Below, piece after piece: positions 24,094-37,140 of a stretch of DNA of 64,000 bases (its first letter is position 1; every line of letters starts with the position of its first letter). The position numbers were made by a program, and so were the translations under genes. Source of the stretch: Lamellibrachia satsuma. Its lineage: Eukaryota > Annelida > Polychaeta > Sabellida > Siboglinidae. Below the pieces are notes generated by a model. It saw nothing but the letters and a program-made list of their open reading frames with translations, did no database searches and was not told the DNA's origin. The stretch is taken from positions 124,001 to 188,000 of the forward strand of contig BSQZ01000062.1 of the NCBI GenBank assembly GCA_033239005.1, read 5' to 3'.

Positions 24094-24167
24094 TGTGGCC
24101 TTTAAATTGTTATGTAACATGCAACGTACTTGTGGCCTTTAAATTATTATGTAACAAGCAACGTACT
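24094..24167. repeat. 37-bp tandem duplication at the CR1-2 boundary
   Basis: TGTGGCCTTTAAATT starts at 24094 and again at 24131; the two 37-base units differ at two positions. The first half of each unit belongs to CR1-2 ORF1, the second half (GCAACGTACT) to the old CR1. The junction was therefore duplicated after or during insertion. Confidence 0.85.
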
Positions 24168-24793
24168 GAAAAACTTAAAAAATTATATTAATAAACAACA
24201 TTTGCAAAGCGATCTATACAAATTAAAATCGCAGATGTTATTCAGTTTTGGGAAACACACAGGACAAGGGAATTTGGATGTAAACTGTAAAATGGGAGAT
24301 ACTGCACTAGGTACTATCGTAAAAGAAAGTGAGTTAAATTTCTTGGGTTGATTAGGCGAAATATAACAAAAAGAAGCTAATTATACCTCTGTATAAAGCA
24401 ACAGTTAGGCCTCATTTGTAATACTGGATTCAAGCTTGGAGACCATAATTATCGTAAGAACGGCATAGCTACGCATGAACAAATACGGAAGAGTGCAAAT
24501 AATGATTCCAGAACTGAGAGGCCGTAGCTATGAAGAACACATAATAGAATGTAGCTTAACAGAAACAAGGAAGTTAAGAGGAGATCATATTGATGTTTTA
24601 AAGATATTGAATGGGTATGAAAATAGTAATAGAGATATTAGAACTAGAATACACGAGGTAACATTAGTAAACGATCAGAGTAGATTACATATCAGGAAGA
24701 AGTCGTCCGCACAAAGGACAATCATTGAATGGAATAAATTATTGATTGTATAAATGTAAGCAGCGTGAATATGTCTATAAACAAGGTTGAGAT
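24131..24793 (+). mobile_element. Old CR1 copy, fragment 3 of 4
   Basis: Continues the plus-strand ORF2 from VTSNVLK through GNLDVNCKMGDTALG to IPELRGRSYEEHI, LKILNGYEN and LVNDQSRLHIRKKS. The part between LTDRRQ and ITSNVLK, including PQGSVLGP, is missing. It ends at 24793, where the hAT-like element interrupts the last residues before the stop. Confidence 0.82.
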
Positions 24794-24799
24794 ATAACT

Positions 24800-26274
24800 C
24801 AGACCTTCCAAGTCTTCCGCTTTATCGGAAGATCTTCCGCTTTTTCCGGTTTTAAAAAAATCTTCCGCTTTTCCGCTACGTTTTGAAAACCTTCCGCTTT
24901 TTCGGACTTGGCCGGTGATCGCAGACAATTAAGAGGTTCTATTGAAAATTAAGAAGTTCTGTTGAAATATTCAGATCGAATACCAAGTTTCTTAAGAAGT
25001 AATCATGTAATAGTTCTATTAAATGGTTTGAAACTCCGCCATTTGGTGGCGCGTTGTTTTTCAACAAATGATATTGCAGTAAAACATTTTCTCCGTATAT
25101 TTTTCACCCCGCCATTGTTAAGTCTCTGTTTACAGCGAATTTGAATCCTCGTGAACTTTTTCGTTTATAGTTTTAAGGTTTTGTTCGTTGTTAAAGATAG
25201 TGTTGTTAGTTGTGAATAGTTGTTTCCTTGCGCCACGAAGTAAGATGGGTAAAATGACAGGAGAGAACGGAGGCAATCCACCGACGAAAAAGAAACTACG
25301 CCGCAAAGTTTTGAGACGAATACGCCTCTGAAGACTGTGCCGCTGCTCAACCCAGCGAACATACGTAAGGGCTGCTATTGGTAAATGATTGGTCTAATGA
25401 TTTAAAAGCAGCTGTTATGCTTATTTTAAGGATTCTAAATGCTAATACACTTTCTGACTACTGCTAGTTTAATGTGTTTTCTCTTAAAAATCTATTTGCA
25501 CTTACATATCATGTCGTGTGTGTTGTCCATATCTTTATCTAAAAATAATTTCAGATAAACAGAAGACAATAATACATTTTTTTCAAAATGTGGAAGAGAC
25601 TGCATCATTTAATGTTTTATGCTGTACAGCAGTCATTCATCTTCATGAACCATGTGCTTTTCTAACCTTTTCATGAAGAAAATGTTTATGATTTTATAAA
25701 CATGGTTCAACATTTTGTTTTCAGTGCTGACTCTAGTTGAGAAGTTTGGCCCTAGCACCGTTCAGGAATGGATGGACTTCCAGGTAGCCACAGATTTGCC
25801 CGAGTTCATCAAGGTGGACGAGCGGTGTTGCAGTTGAAGGGCTGGGGTGGCCAGGTCAGGTTCGATCACCTGGCTACACTCATGAAAACTTTAGTCATCC
25901 TTCCCTACGACCAGGCAAAGAATGACAAGAAGTTCTGAGCATCACTAAGTGCAGAGACGCTGTGTAGCCTGCTGTACTGCAAGATCAACGTGGACTGCGA
26001 GTATCACAAGTTGTACAATGAGGACCACAGACCGGTCATCTGAGACCTGAATGTGTGGCGAGGAAACACCTATGATAATGGATATAATGTAGTCTGCACT
26101 GGCAATCAGCTGTCTGAGATGGTAAATAAATTGTATATAATGTTTGTTATGTTCTTCACGTCATTATTTAGTATCATCAAATTTGATTGTTTTTTTCGAG
26201 AAAAAGTCTTCTGTCTTTTTTTAGAGGAAGAGGAAGATCTTCTGCTTTTTATTGGTAAAATGTTGGAAGGTCTG
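24800..26274 (+). mobile_element. hAT-like DNA transposon remnant
   Basis: A 1.48-kb insertion in the old CR1. It has 12-bp terminal inverted repeats, CAGACCTTCCAA (24800-24811) and TTGGAAGGTCTG (26263-26274). A direct repeat ATAACTCAG lies at 24794-24802 and 26276-26284; the exact duplication length (6-9 bp) depends on where the ends are placed. Subterminal copies of CTTCCGCTTTTTCGG-like motifs crowd the left 110 bases and recur, decayed, at the right. Inside, 25722-26100 reads in broken frames LVEKFGPSTVQEWMDFQVA, then FDHLATLMKTLVILPYDQA and ETLCSLLYCKINVDC. I read this as a hAT-type C-terminal dimerisation region. CAG termini also suit hAT. It is non-autonomous today. Confidence 0.65.
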
Positions 26275-26405
26275 CATAACTCAGGAGGGCGGTTTACACA
26301 TGGATGAAAACATTTTGGATTCTCAATATGCTTCTTTGTCCACTTGCCATCTGGACCTTTGCATTGGCTGGCAATTTTGTTCAGTCTTGTTAAATCTAGT
26401 TAAGA
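26275..26405 (+). mobile_element. Old CR1 copy, fragment 4 of 4 (3' tail)
   Basis: It resumes at the ORF2 stop region (GGAGGGCGGTTTACACATGG) and runs through the 3' UTR to the GTCTTGTTAAATCTAG tail. The following flank is the same as after the CR1 in units A (2490) and C (48812). The insertion therefore sits at an equivalent place in the repeat unit, or a unit boundary recombined within CR1. Confidence 0.85.
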
Positions 26406-26499
26406 TAATGTATAACGCTGAATCGGTTCGGAGAAACGGAACGAACGAACGACTGGATCAAACCAGTGCCAAAGTTAGGTTCATCTACGACCAATCATC

Positions 26500-26720
26500 G
26501 TATGCGGAAAATTGATGATACGATATGTTGCGTCTCGTGTTCTAAACCACGCGACATGGCACCCCAGGCAATTGATCACGCAGTAATTGAACGAATCACA
26601 TGACGCATATTAAGAAATGTAATTGAAAACGCGTGAAGCAATGTGGAATGAACCAACGGTAACAAGAGGTTCCCTTTCTATCGATGTTCTCACCACTAAG
26701 CCACCAAGCCCAGGCAACAT
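26500..26720 (-). repeat. tRNA-derived SINE, unit B
   Basis: The minus strand carries GCCTGGGCTTGGTGGC with A box TGGCTTAGTGG (plus strand about 26692-26702) and B-box-like GGTTCATTCC (about 26645-26654). This is the cleanest A/B box pair among the SINE copies. Confidence 0.68.
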
Positions 26721-26734
26721 ATTAGTGATTAAGC

Positions 26735-27366
26735 GATTTAAATTTAAGACAGCGTATTTCACAAACTATATTTATTTTGCTGTCGTCAAAACTATTAATA
26801 CTGCCCTTGTTAGCATTAGACTTAACAATTGCAATTTCCATCATCACAATATTGCTCTCAAGGATATATTAAACTTTCAACGTGTGCAAAATTGTTTAGC
26901 AAGGATAGTTAACCGGTCTCTTCGTTTCTCTCACTCTGCACCACTTCTTAAATCATTGCATTGGCTCCCTGTCAGATATCGCAATATTTTTAAGATCTGC
27001 ACAATTACCATTATCAAGCACTTTCACCCAAAACAACCAGCATATTCACATTCACTGCTTACTCTTGACAGACAGTCCAGACAGTTTTGATTATCTAATT
27101 CTAATATACATTTTGTTCCCAGTGTTAAGACTAATGTCGGCACTAGAGCTTTTTCAATTGCACCGACTCTGTGGAACTCACTTCCTGTTAGTATTAGTCT
27201 GTAGGAGATATAACTACATTTCGTCGTAAATAAAAAAAACCTACCTGCTTAAAATAGCTTATCATCCATAGCTCCCAGCGTACCAATGCAACTGTTTACA
27301 ACTTCCGAGGATTTTAGCGCAATAGAAGTATTTTATATTGTGTTGTATTGTAATGTAATGTAAAAT
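26735..27366 (+). mobile_element. L2/CR1-like retrotransposon 3' end (type a), unit B
   Basis: Best preserved copy of the type-a end: LKFKTAYFTNYIYFAVVKT, ALKDILNFQRVQNCLARIV, LRFSHSAPLLKSLHWLPVRY and, after a frameshift, VKTNVGTRAFSIAPTLWNSL. These blocks are the standard C-terminal half of L2/CR1-type ORF2 proteins. The 3' tail is TGTAATGTAATG (27343-27362), directly followed by a PLE terminus. Confidence 0.78.
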
Positions 27367-28001
27367 ACGCTACCAGAAATAAACAGAGGCGCCTCCATCA
27401 CCTGTTTCACTAAGATGACATAGTATGACGTAATCACGACGACGAAAAACACATTCGCGATTCCCATGATGATGAGAATCGGCATGAGGATGAAACCAAG
27501 AATGCGTGTCGCAGATGATATCGCTGAACAGCAGATCGACACAGCTGCAGTAACAGTGAGCGCCTTTTTCGCCTTTCCATTGCTAAGATTGATCTTGTGC
27601 GGTTTAGCCACGGCCAGAATCCTCTCAGTTGCAAAAAACGCCAGAAGACACGTGGACAATCTGACCAGCGCGTTGAATGTATGGACAACGATGATTACCC
27701 CGATTCTACCGATGCGAGCAGTGTTTCCGATAGTGAAACACACGCGTATTGTTGTGTCGGCGATGAACAATGCGATCATGTACGCCCTGGTAGACGTCAT
27801 CTTCCGAATGCACGCGGCACCCACAAATATTTTTCCTGGTATGCCCAGGACGCACATTAGAAGGATTATTTTATTATATGTAGAAAATGGTAAATGAGTT
27901 TCCCTTCTCGTTGATTCGCTGGCAATATTTCTTGCTGAATACATTTTTGTTTGTTCAGAAATGGATCGATTGTTAGCTGTCACAATATTAACCGTCTCCA
28001 T
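27333..28001 (-). pseudogene. GPCR G3, truncated after TM5 and fused to repeat DNA
   Basis: Open from METVNI at 28001 to a stop at 27333 (222 codons), but only about the first 200 are receptor. TM1 GIPGKIFVGAACI, TM2 IALFIADTTI, then VCFTIGN without microsatellite expansion, TM3 LLAFFATERILAVAK, TM4, TM5 VVITSYYVILVKQ. After VMEA the frame enters a PLE terminus (27367-27395, containing the palindrome GAGGCGCCTC) and the L2-like tail, adding an unrelated C-terminus ending LQYNTI. TM6 and TM7 are absent. Compared with units A and C, about 3.4 kb (PLE1 body, spacer, 3' half of the receptor) has been lost at this junction. The remaining frame is intact, so a five-helix protein is conceivable but unlikely to signal. 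Confidence 0.85.
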
Positions 28002-28440
28002 AATGTTGATTAAGCTTGTCGTTACTTTTGTTATATACGTTTCAAAATAGTGTTCAAACGACGTTAATTGTTTGTTTGTGCAAATAAAATCCCAAGAGGA
28101 TTAATGAAATTGTTACGAGCGATGTAACTAATTGACAAATATCACCTCACCAACAGGCTCGAACACATTTTACTTGAAGACATCACCAGAGTGCACGCAA
28201 TTGTTTCCCTCCCGTGCGTCCAAGTTGGATGCGTTGGTGATATGTGGCCTCTTTTCTTCAACTACAAAATCATATCATGCCCCGAAAGGGTAATCTGTAC
28301 ATAAATTGATGCACTGTCGCTTTGGACAATGTCATCTACAACACTAGTTCTACACAATGTATGTCGCTAATAATGACGCCAGTGATTACACTGCGGCAAT
28401 CGATTCGTGCTGGCATTAATTTTAATTACGACGATATGTC
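28002..28440. other. 5' flank of G3
   Basis: Shares TGTTGATTAAGCTTG and CCCAAGAGGATTAATG with the G1 and G6 flanks, then about 260 bases (28145-28430) that are absent there and similar instead to the far 5' flank of G2 and G5. No gene seen. Confidence 0.45.
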
Positions 28441-28700
28441 AAACCGAGTCGGTTCGGAGAAATGTAACGAACTTTATGGATAAAAAATATATTATGCTAT
28501 GGTGAATCCGGGGTTCTAATCCGTACGCCAATACACCCCAGGCAATAGCTCACACAGTAATTACGAGACTCAGCTGGCGCTGATTAAAATAACTAATTGA
28601 AAACACTGGAGGCAACGTGAATGAAAGAACGGCGGCAAGAGTATCCGGTTTTCTCTATGTTGTCACCACTCTGCCATCACGTCCCTGCCAACAGATCAGT
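28441..28700 (-). repeat. SINE copies, unit B second cluster
   Basis: The minus strand shows GCCTGGGGTGTATTGGCG and a second head GGACGTGATGGCAGAGTGG (A box TGGCAGAGTGG). They end against the PLE3 terminus. Confidence 0.58.
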
Positions 28701-28734
28701 GATTACGCAACTGAGATGGCGTGCAATGTAATAT

Positions 28735-30463
28735 ACTCTACCCGAAATAAGCGCCTCTTGTCCAACGTATAACACCAACATAGCACTAATCGCGAGAAGT
28801 TGTCGACAAAAGTACGACACGTAATTATGTGCTTTAAATGAGAGCGTCAGAATACTCATGTATCCACAACGACAACATATTTAACAAACTGTTGTGCAAG
28901 GAAAGAATTATCGCACCAGCAATGACGCTTACTGATATTAAACAGGAATCTTCCCAGTCTAGTAGATGATTCTCGGTTATTGTTTGGTCTGTGAGGGCGG
29001 ACTTGTTGGTGGTGGACTGTGATCTTTTCTTTTCGCTCCTCGTGTATTGTTCTCTTGGTGCATTTTCCGTATCTTTCTTGTGTTCGTCTAGTCTTGTCTT
29101 ATGAAATCTCCTTCGTAGGCTGCGTCAAAAACTCACAATGTTCTTTCGGTTCTACTTTGCCCTTTGTGTACCAACAGACGTCTTAGCGTTGTGTAGGACG
29201 CATGGCTGTGGCAGCCCAGTACTTATTCAGTGTACCCAATCAACCCTGTGTTATACCCCTTCCACGTATGAGATGACGACCTGGCCTCTGAAATTCTTGT
29301 CCTTCTTTCTCTTGTCTGTGTTTTGCTCTTCTTGTTTTCCGTCTCCTTATTTGCAATGCCCAAGAAGGATAGTTGCCCCTTCTAAGGACCCTTTTTAGGA
29401 TTCCTCGTCTTCATTCTTGTCCCCTTCCTCTGAAATTATCGTCTCACACATGTTGTTTCTGTATACTGTGGACTTTACACTGCCATCAGACGTTCTGGTA
29501 AATTTGGCATCAAAGAATGACATGCTGTTGTTCTCTTCATCCTTTCTTGTGAATATTATGCTACCTGTTGCGTCGACCGTGTTCTTATGCTATTGTAGTT
29601 ATTCTGCCTTACAAGGCAAATAACATCTTCCTAAAACCGCTTCCAGTTCCTTGGTCTGCAGTCATCTAGCAAAAATCTTTTTTCCAAGTCCTCCATGTAT
29701 TGGAAGTATTACACTGCTCATGGCTAGACCGAAATACAATGAATTGCTGGCAAGTTTATCCTCAAAATTTAAAGTACGTAGTCCCCAGCACGAAATTGAA
29801 CACATCCGTGACGTCGACTACTTTTAGGTTGGTTCTCTTTTGACTGTTTTCTCGTTCTCTAGTCTCTCTCCGATCATTACGCAAGTTTCCTGAACAGTGA
29901 CACAGTATCGCATGACCCAAACGATTCTCCTTATTCCACTTTTAGTCATGTCATTTCCTTCACCATATCTTGTGAATTCTCAGAGTGGTGTTCTGTTTTT
30001 CCAACTAGTGGTTGTATTATGTTCCCCAAATGTTTGGACACTCTGTATGCTATGGTCTGTATGTAGTTAAAAAATTAGCTTTAGTGAGACACCCTCTTTG
30101 TGGATCTTCGGGAGCCATACACCTAAAGTACTTTTCTAGGGTTCGATATAAGTATAAATACAGGTATTTTAAAACGTTTACTTCCTTCTCCATGGGAGTG
30201 TGGTATCGATCTACACTCCTCGACAGTGGCGTTACTCAGCATATCACCACTGCCACAACTTGATTATGAAGACAACATGGACAATGCGGAGTGGTACGTT
30301 GGCTGGGCAACGCGAGTGTTGCTTACGACATGCTACGTCGTTGCAACTGTGCGTTTGAGTATACGTAACATAAGTTCAAACAAAAACGAATGCTATTTTG
30401 TTGCTATATATATTTTCAACGTAAACACAATTGTATGCAATTGAAATGACGAGATTTATTGAA
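28735..30463 (-). mobile_element. Penelope-like element PLE3, left part
   Basis: Equivalent of PLE2 in unit B: terminus CTACCCGAAATAAG, RT late-palm remnants near 29500 (plus-strand TTTGGCATCAAAGAATGACA, antisense of SFFDAKF) and the decayed GIY-YIG segment. It is interrupted at 30463 by RTE2 and resumes at 32357. The last 97 bases are the left copy of the RTE2 target duplication. Frames are as broken as in PLE2. Confidence 0.75.
30367..30463. repeat. 97-bp target-site duplication, left copy
   Basis: Identical over 97 bases to 32260-32356, starting AACATAAGTTC and ending GATTTATTGAA. The single-copy, unoccupied version occurs at 10048-10144 and 56351-56447, with a few substitutions. Confidence 0.92.
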
Positions 30464-32222
30464 GTGTGGGGACCCGCGAAAAAGGGACCTGTTCACCTGA
30501 AGTCAACAGATGGAATGGAGACCTTCTCTGACAGCAAGAGAGTTGTGGCAAGATGGAGTGAACACTTCCAAAAACTACTCAACGTCCCTGGCGACATAGA
30601 ACATGAAGCTCTTGTCAACATCCAGCAGCGCATTACCAACACATGCCTTGATGAGATTCCAAACATGGATGAGATGGCTAGAGCAATCGCCGGCCTGAAA
30701 GATGGCAAAGCACCTGGGGGTGATGGAATTCCTGCTGAAGTATGGAAGCACGGAGGAGACAATCTGTCCAACAGACTGCACCAATTAATCACCAAAGCCT
30801 GGGAGGAGGGTTCTGTACCACAAGCGTGGAAGGATGCCAGCATTGTAACCATCTACAAGAAAGGAGATCGAACAGACTGTGGGAACTACAGAGGAATCTC
30901 TCTTCTTTCCATAGCAGGCAAGATCTTCGCCAGGATCCTGCTCAACAGACTATCTATTCACATAACACCAGAAGAAGTTCCGGAGACACAGTGTGGCTTC
31001 AGAACCAACCGGACCACAGCGGACATGATATTTTGTCTTCGACAACTACAAGAAAAGTGCATTGAGCAGGACCGACCACTATATATAGTATTTGTCGACT
31101 TCACGAAGGCGTTTGATACAGTCGGAAGGACTGGGCTATGGCAGCTACTGAGGAAATATGGATGCCCAGAGAAATTCACAACCATGATCGAGGCTCTACA
31201 TACGGGAATGATGGCGAATGTGAGTGTTGGAGGAAGTCTCGGAAACGTTCGGTGTTACCAATGGTGTCAAGCAAGGCTGTGTACTGGCCCCCACGCTCTT
31301 CTCCATCTTCCTATCAGCAATGCTTGTCGAGGCTTTCCGAGGCATGGGAGATGGCGTCTATATACAGTCTAGACAGAGCGCTGACCTATTCAACATCGCA
31401 CACTTCAGAGCGAAGACCAAGACTACCCAGATACTTGTGAGAGAGCTGCTATACGCAGATGACAGTGCACTGGTCGCCCACTCCGCTGAAGAGATCCAGA
31501 GAATAGTGGATGCTTTCTCCGATGCATCAAAGAAGTTCGGCCTGAAGATTAACATCAAGAAGACGGAAGTGCTGTACCAACCCAACTCTACAAGAACCCG
31601 AGAGGAGGATATCATGGTTGATGGAAACAAACTGAACTCTGTTCCGGAATTCACCTACCTCGGAAGCACTATATCAAGTGATGGACGCATTGATGCTGAA
31701 ATACAGAGGAGGATGGCCAAGGCTAGCGCATCTTTCGGCCGATTACGCCAGAGACTCTGGAACAACCACCATGTGTCCACGCGGGTCAAAGGCAATATCT
31801 ACCAGGCAATTGTGCTATCCACCTTACTATACGGAGCTGAGGCCTGGACAGTGTACAGACGACAGGTGAAAAAGCTGCATGCCTTCATGATGCGACATCT
31901 GCGTTCGATCATGAGGCTAACCTGGAAGGACAAAGTGACAAACAAGGAAATACTCGGTCGGATAGGGCTGCCCTCTATGGAAGATCTTCTGATCAAAAAG
32001 AATCTCCTGTGGACTGGACACCTCATGAGGATGTCATCAGACAGACTACCAAAGCAGATCCTCTACTCTCAATTGTCTTCTGGTCACAGACAGAGAGGAC
32101 GTCCTCGTCTCCGGTTCAAGGATACCATCAAGAGAAACCTCAAGCTGAGAGACATAAAGACCGACTCATGGACATCACTCTCACAGCAGAGAACTAAATG
32201 GAGTGCGGCGGTCAAGAAATGA
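30464..32222 (+). pseudogene. RTE2 reverse transcriptase, one frameshift
   Basis: Frame 1 (30464 to about 31235): GLKDGKAPGGDGIPAEVWKH, VTIYKKGDRTDCGNYRGISL, QCGFRTNRTTADMIF, and DFTKAFDTVGR with the first catalytic aspartate. A single-base-type frameshift near 31229-31237 moves the reading to the frame that continues to 32222: GVTNGVKQGCVLAPTLFS, ELLYADDSALVAH with the catalytic YADD, KFGLKINIKKTEVL, EFTYLGSTISSDG, and the C-terminal WTGHLMRMSSDRLPKQIL and QRGRPRLRFKDTIKRNLK. Except for the frameshift and the 5' truncation the sequence looks young. There is no RNase H domain. The first 11 residues of the open frame come from host PLE3 sequence. Confidence 0.9.
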
Positions 32223-32259
32223 AAGCAGTCTTTGTCGCATAGCGACTGACAGCATGATG
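30464..32259 (+). mobile_element. RTE-like non-LTR retrotransposon RTE2, 5'-truncated
   Basis: A 1.8-kb insertion in PLE3. It begins inside the coding region (GTGTGGGGACCC; protein VWGPAKKGPVHLKSTDG), so the endonuclease is lost, and ends shortly after the stop with GCGACTGACAGCATGATG. The two flanks carry a 97-bp direct repeat. It is a different family from the RTE in units A and C, and much less decayed. There is no counterpart in units A or C, so the insertion followed the unit duplication or was lost there. Confidence 0.9.
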
Positions 32260-32356
32260 AACATAAGTTCAAACAAAAACGAATGCTATTTTGTTGCTAT
32301 ATATATTTTCAACGTAAACACAATTGTATGCAATTGAAATGACGAGATTTATTGAA
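32260..32356. repeat. 97-bp target-site duplication, right copy
   Basis: Exact repeat of 30367-30463. Directly downstream AATAATTACGAG continues the PLE as in the unoccupied copies. Confidence 0.92.
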
Positions 32357-32560
32357 AATAATTACGAGTTTACCAAATGAATTGATGATGTACATAATCA
32401 AATGTAAGTTGTAGCGGTGGTGATATCGTGACTTACATTACATTCACTATGTGGCGCCACTGATGGGGAGTTTGGTCTCGATCTTGATCGCCAGGTGGCG
32501 TAACTTGTCAACCGCCACAATAATTTCTTTTGACAGATAAGGGAAGGAAATGTTGAGCCA
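32357..32560 (-). mobile_element. PLE3, right part (5' side)
   Basis: Continuation of PLE3 beyond the RTE2 insertion: TTACGAGTTTACCAAATGAA and the dyad GTGGCGCCAC / AGGTGGCG, same as 10145-10320. Confidence 0.75.
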
Positions 32561-35373
<2,813 letters not shown>

Positions 35374-36324
35374 TCAACAACAGGTGGGCCACTTGGCGCG
35401 GATTTCTCAGTAGAACTGTCGAAAGACGCTCCGGAACATCGGACTTACGAAGGTGTAGATGAATGGGTTGACGACAGAGTTAATCGTGTACACGCGCTTC
35501 GCATCTTTGGGGATGGGAAGACCGTAGTTCGTAATGAAGAATGACAGCCAGCAGACGACGAAAATCGCAGTGATGACGAACAGGAGTACAGTTTTGCCCC
35601 TGACGGTGCCACATTGAGTCACCTCGCCTTTAGTCATAGGATTACTGGCGAGTGTTGATGTTGAAGTTGTGGCTACCGCCTCTGCAAGACATCGACCTGA
35701 CGACGAGCAACCTTCATCTGTTTCACCAAGATAACCGCCATGACACAGTATGACGTAATCAAGATAACGAAACACACATTCACGATTCCTCTGATAAAGA
35801 AGATCGGCATGAGGATGAAAATAAGAATGCGTGTCGCAAATGATATCGCTGAACAGCAGATCGACACAGCTGCAATATCAACGAAAGCCTTCTTCGCCCT
35901 TCCAGTGCTGAGAGTGAACTTGTGCGGTTTAGCTACGGCCAGGCAAGAAACGCCAGTGGCAAGACACTCCAGCAAAAACGACGAGAATATGACTGACGTG
36001 TTGAGTACGTTTACATTAATCAGTAGCCCGATTCTGCCGATGCTAGCATTGCCCCCAATCGTAGAACTCACGCAAATTGTTGTGTCGCAATGGCCAATGC
36101 GAAAATGTACGCCTTAATAGATGTCGTCATACTGCGAATGTAAACGGCGACTACAAATAAATTTTCTGGTATGCCCATAATGCACATTAGAAGGATTATT
36201 CTATTGTATGTAAATGATTCTGGGAAAGTAAATGTTGATTCGCAGGCAAAATGTCTTTCGGAATTCGAAAAGGTTTGTTCCGAAATGGATCGATTGTAAA
36301 CAGTAGTACTTTAGCCGGTTCCAT
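35374..36324 (-). pseudogene. GPCR pseudogene G4
   Basis: The start is at 36324 (MEPA), but a 1-bp loss directly after it shifts the frame (KVLLFTID instead of NSTTFYN). TM3-TM5 are open at 36071-35673: LLECLATGVSCLAVAKPHKF (the TER motif replaced by an insertion reading TGVS), SICCSAISFATRIL, VILITSYCVMAVIL. The ICL3 region is deleted and frameshifted near 35690. TM6-TM7 are open: FVITAIFVVCWLSFF and NSVVNPFIYTFVSPMFRS. A TGA at 35407 (TAC TGA GAA, where G2 has TAC CGA GAA) removes the last 13 residues. Several independent lesions make it a clear pseudogene, derived from a G2-type gene. Confidence 0.87.
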
Positions 36325-36736
36325 AGCGCTGATTATGACTCGTCTTTGTGTTGTGATTTTCGTTTTAAATATTGTTTCAACGTCATACAAAGTGTTTTTC
36401 CTCGGCACTGTTTGTCATAACAAAATCCCACGAGGAGAAAGAAAACGCTTACAAACGACGTATCTAGTTCTGAAATGTCACCTCACTTTTTAAAATCAAA
36501 CCACTCTCGAGCGCATTTTACTTGACTTTCATAACAGAGTATACTGTTTTGTTTTCAGACCGTGGAGTATGGTCTCTCAAGTACAAATCACATGGTGTCA
36601 AGTGAATGCACTCTGTGCTTAAGATGATGTCACCTGGAAGATATCATCCACAGCTATAATTCTATACCAGCTGTTTCCTTTAAGTTGACACCAGTGATTA
36701 CACCGCACCGATCGATTCTCGCTCGAAATATTTGAT
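36325..36736. other. 5' flank of G4
   Basis: Shares CACTGTTTGTCATAACA and CCCACGAGGAGA with the other receptor flanks; close to the unit C copy (60701-61110). No gene. Confidence 0.45.
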
Positions 36737-37140
36737 TTGTTACTGGGAGGCATTAGTAGAAATCATCTTCTGTTGACCTTCCGCGCGTTACACGATCTCC
36801 GGCCCACGAACATTGTTGACATGATCTCGACGTGCACACCAGGGCGCCGGCTTCTTTCCGCCGACAACAACCTACTAACTGTATCACGACATGATATGGA
36901 AAGGCATAGTCCACGGGGTTCCTCCGTGACGGCACCGCGCCTTTGGAATCATCTGCCGATATATATCCGTATCGCTGACGCACTCGAATTGTTTAAGTCT
37001 CAACTTAAGACGCATCTTTTGAATACAGTATTTGAAGATTATTTATAGAATTATGTCTTACAAATATTGTATTGTAACCGCCTCTGAACATGTTTTATAT
37101 CCGGATATACGGCGCTATACAAATAACGGTTATTATTATT
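36737..37140 (+). mobile_element. L2-like 3' end (type b), unit B
   Basis: Frame with HLLLTFRALHDLRP, PGRRLLSADNNLLTV, SVTAPRLWNHLPIYIR and LKTHLLNTVFEDYL in one 103-residue reading. The 3' palindrome TATATCCGGATATA lies at 37096-37109, then GGCGCTATACAAATAA and an (ATT)n tail. Same insertion as at 15091. Confidence 0.83.

Noticed and set aside
24722..24928. Minus-strand frame with SGRSSDKAEDL and similar repeats
   Set aside because: It is the translation of the CTTCCGCTTTTTCGG subterminal motifs of the hAT-like element.
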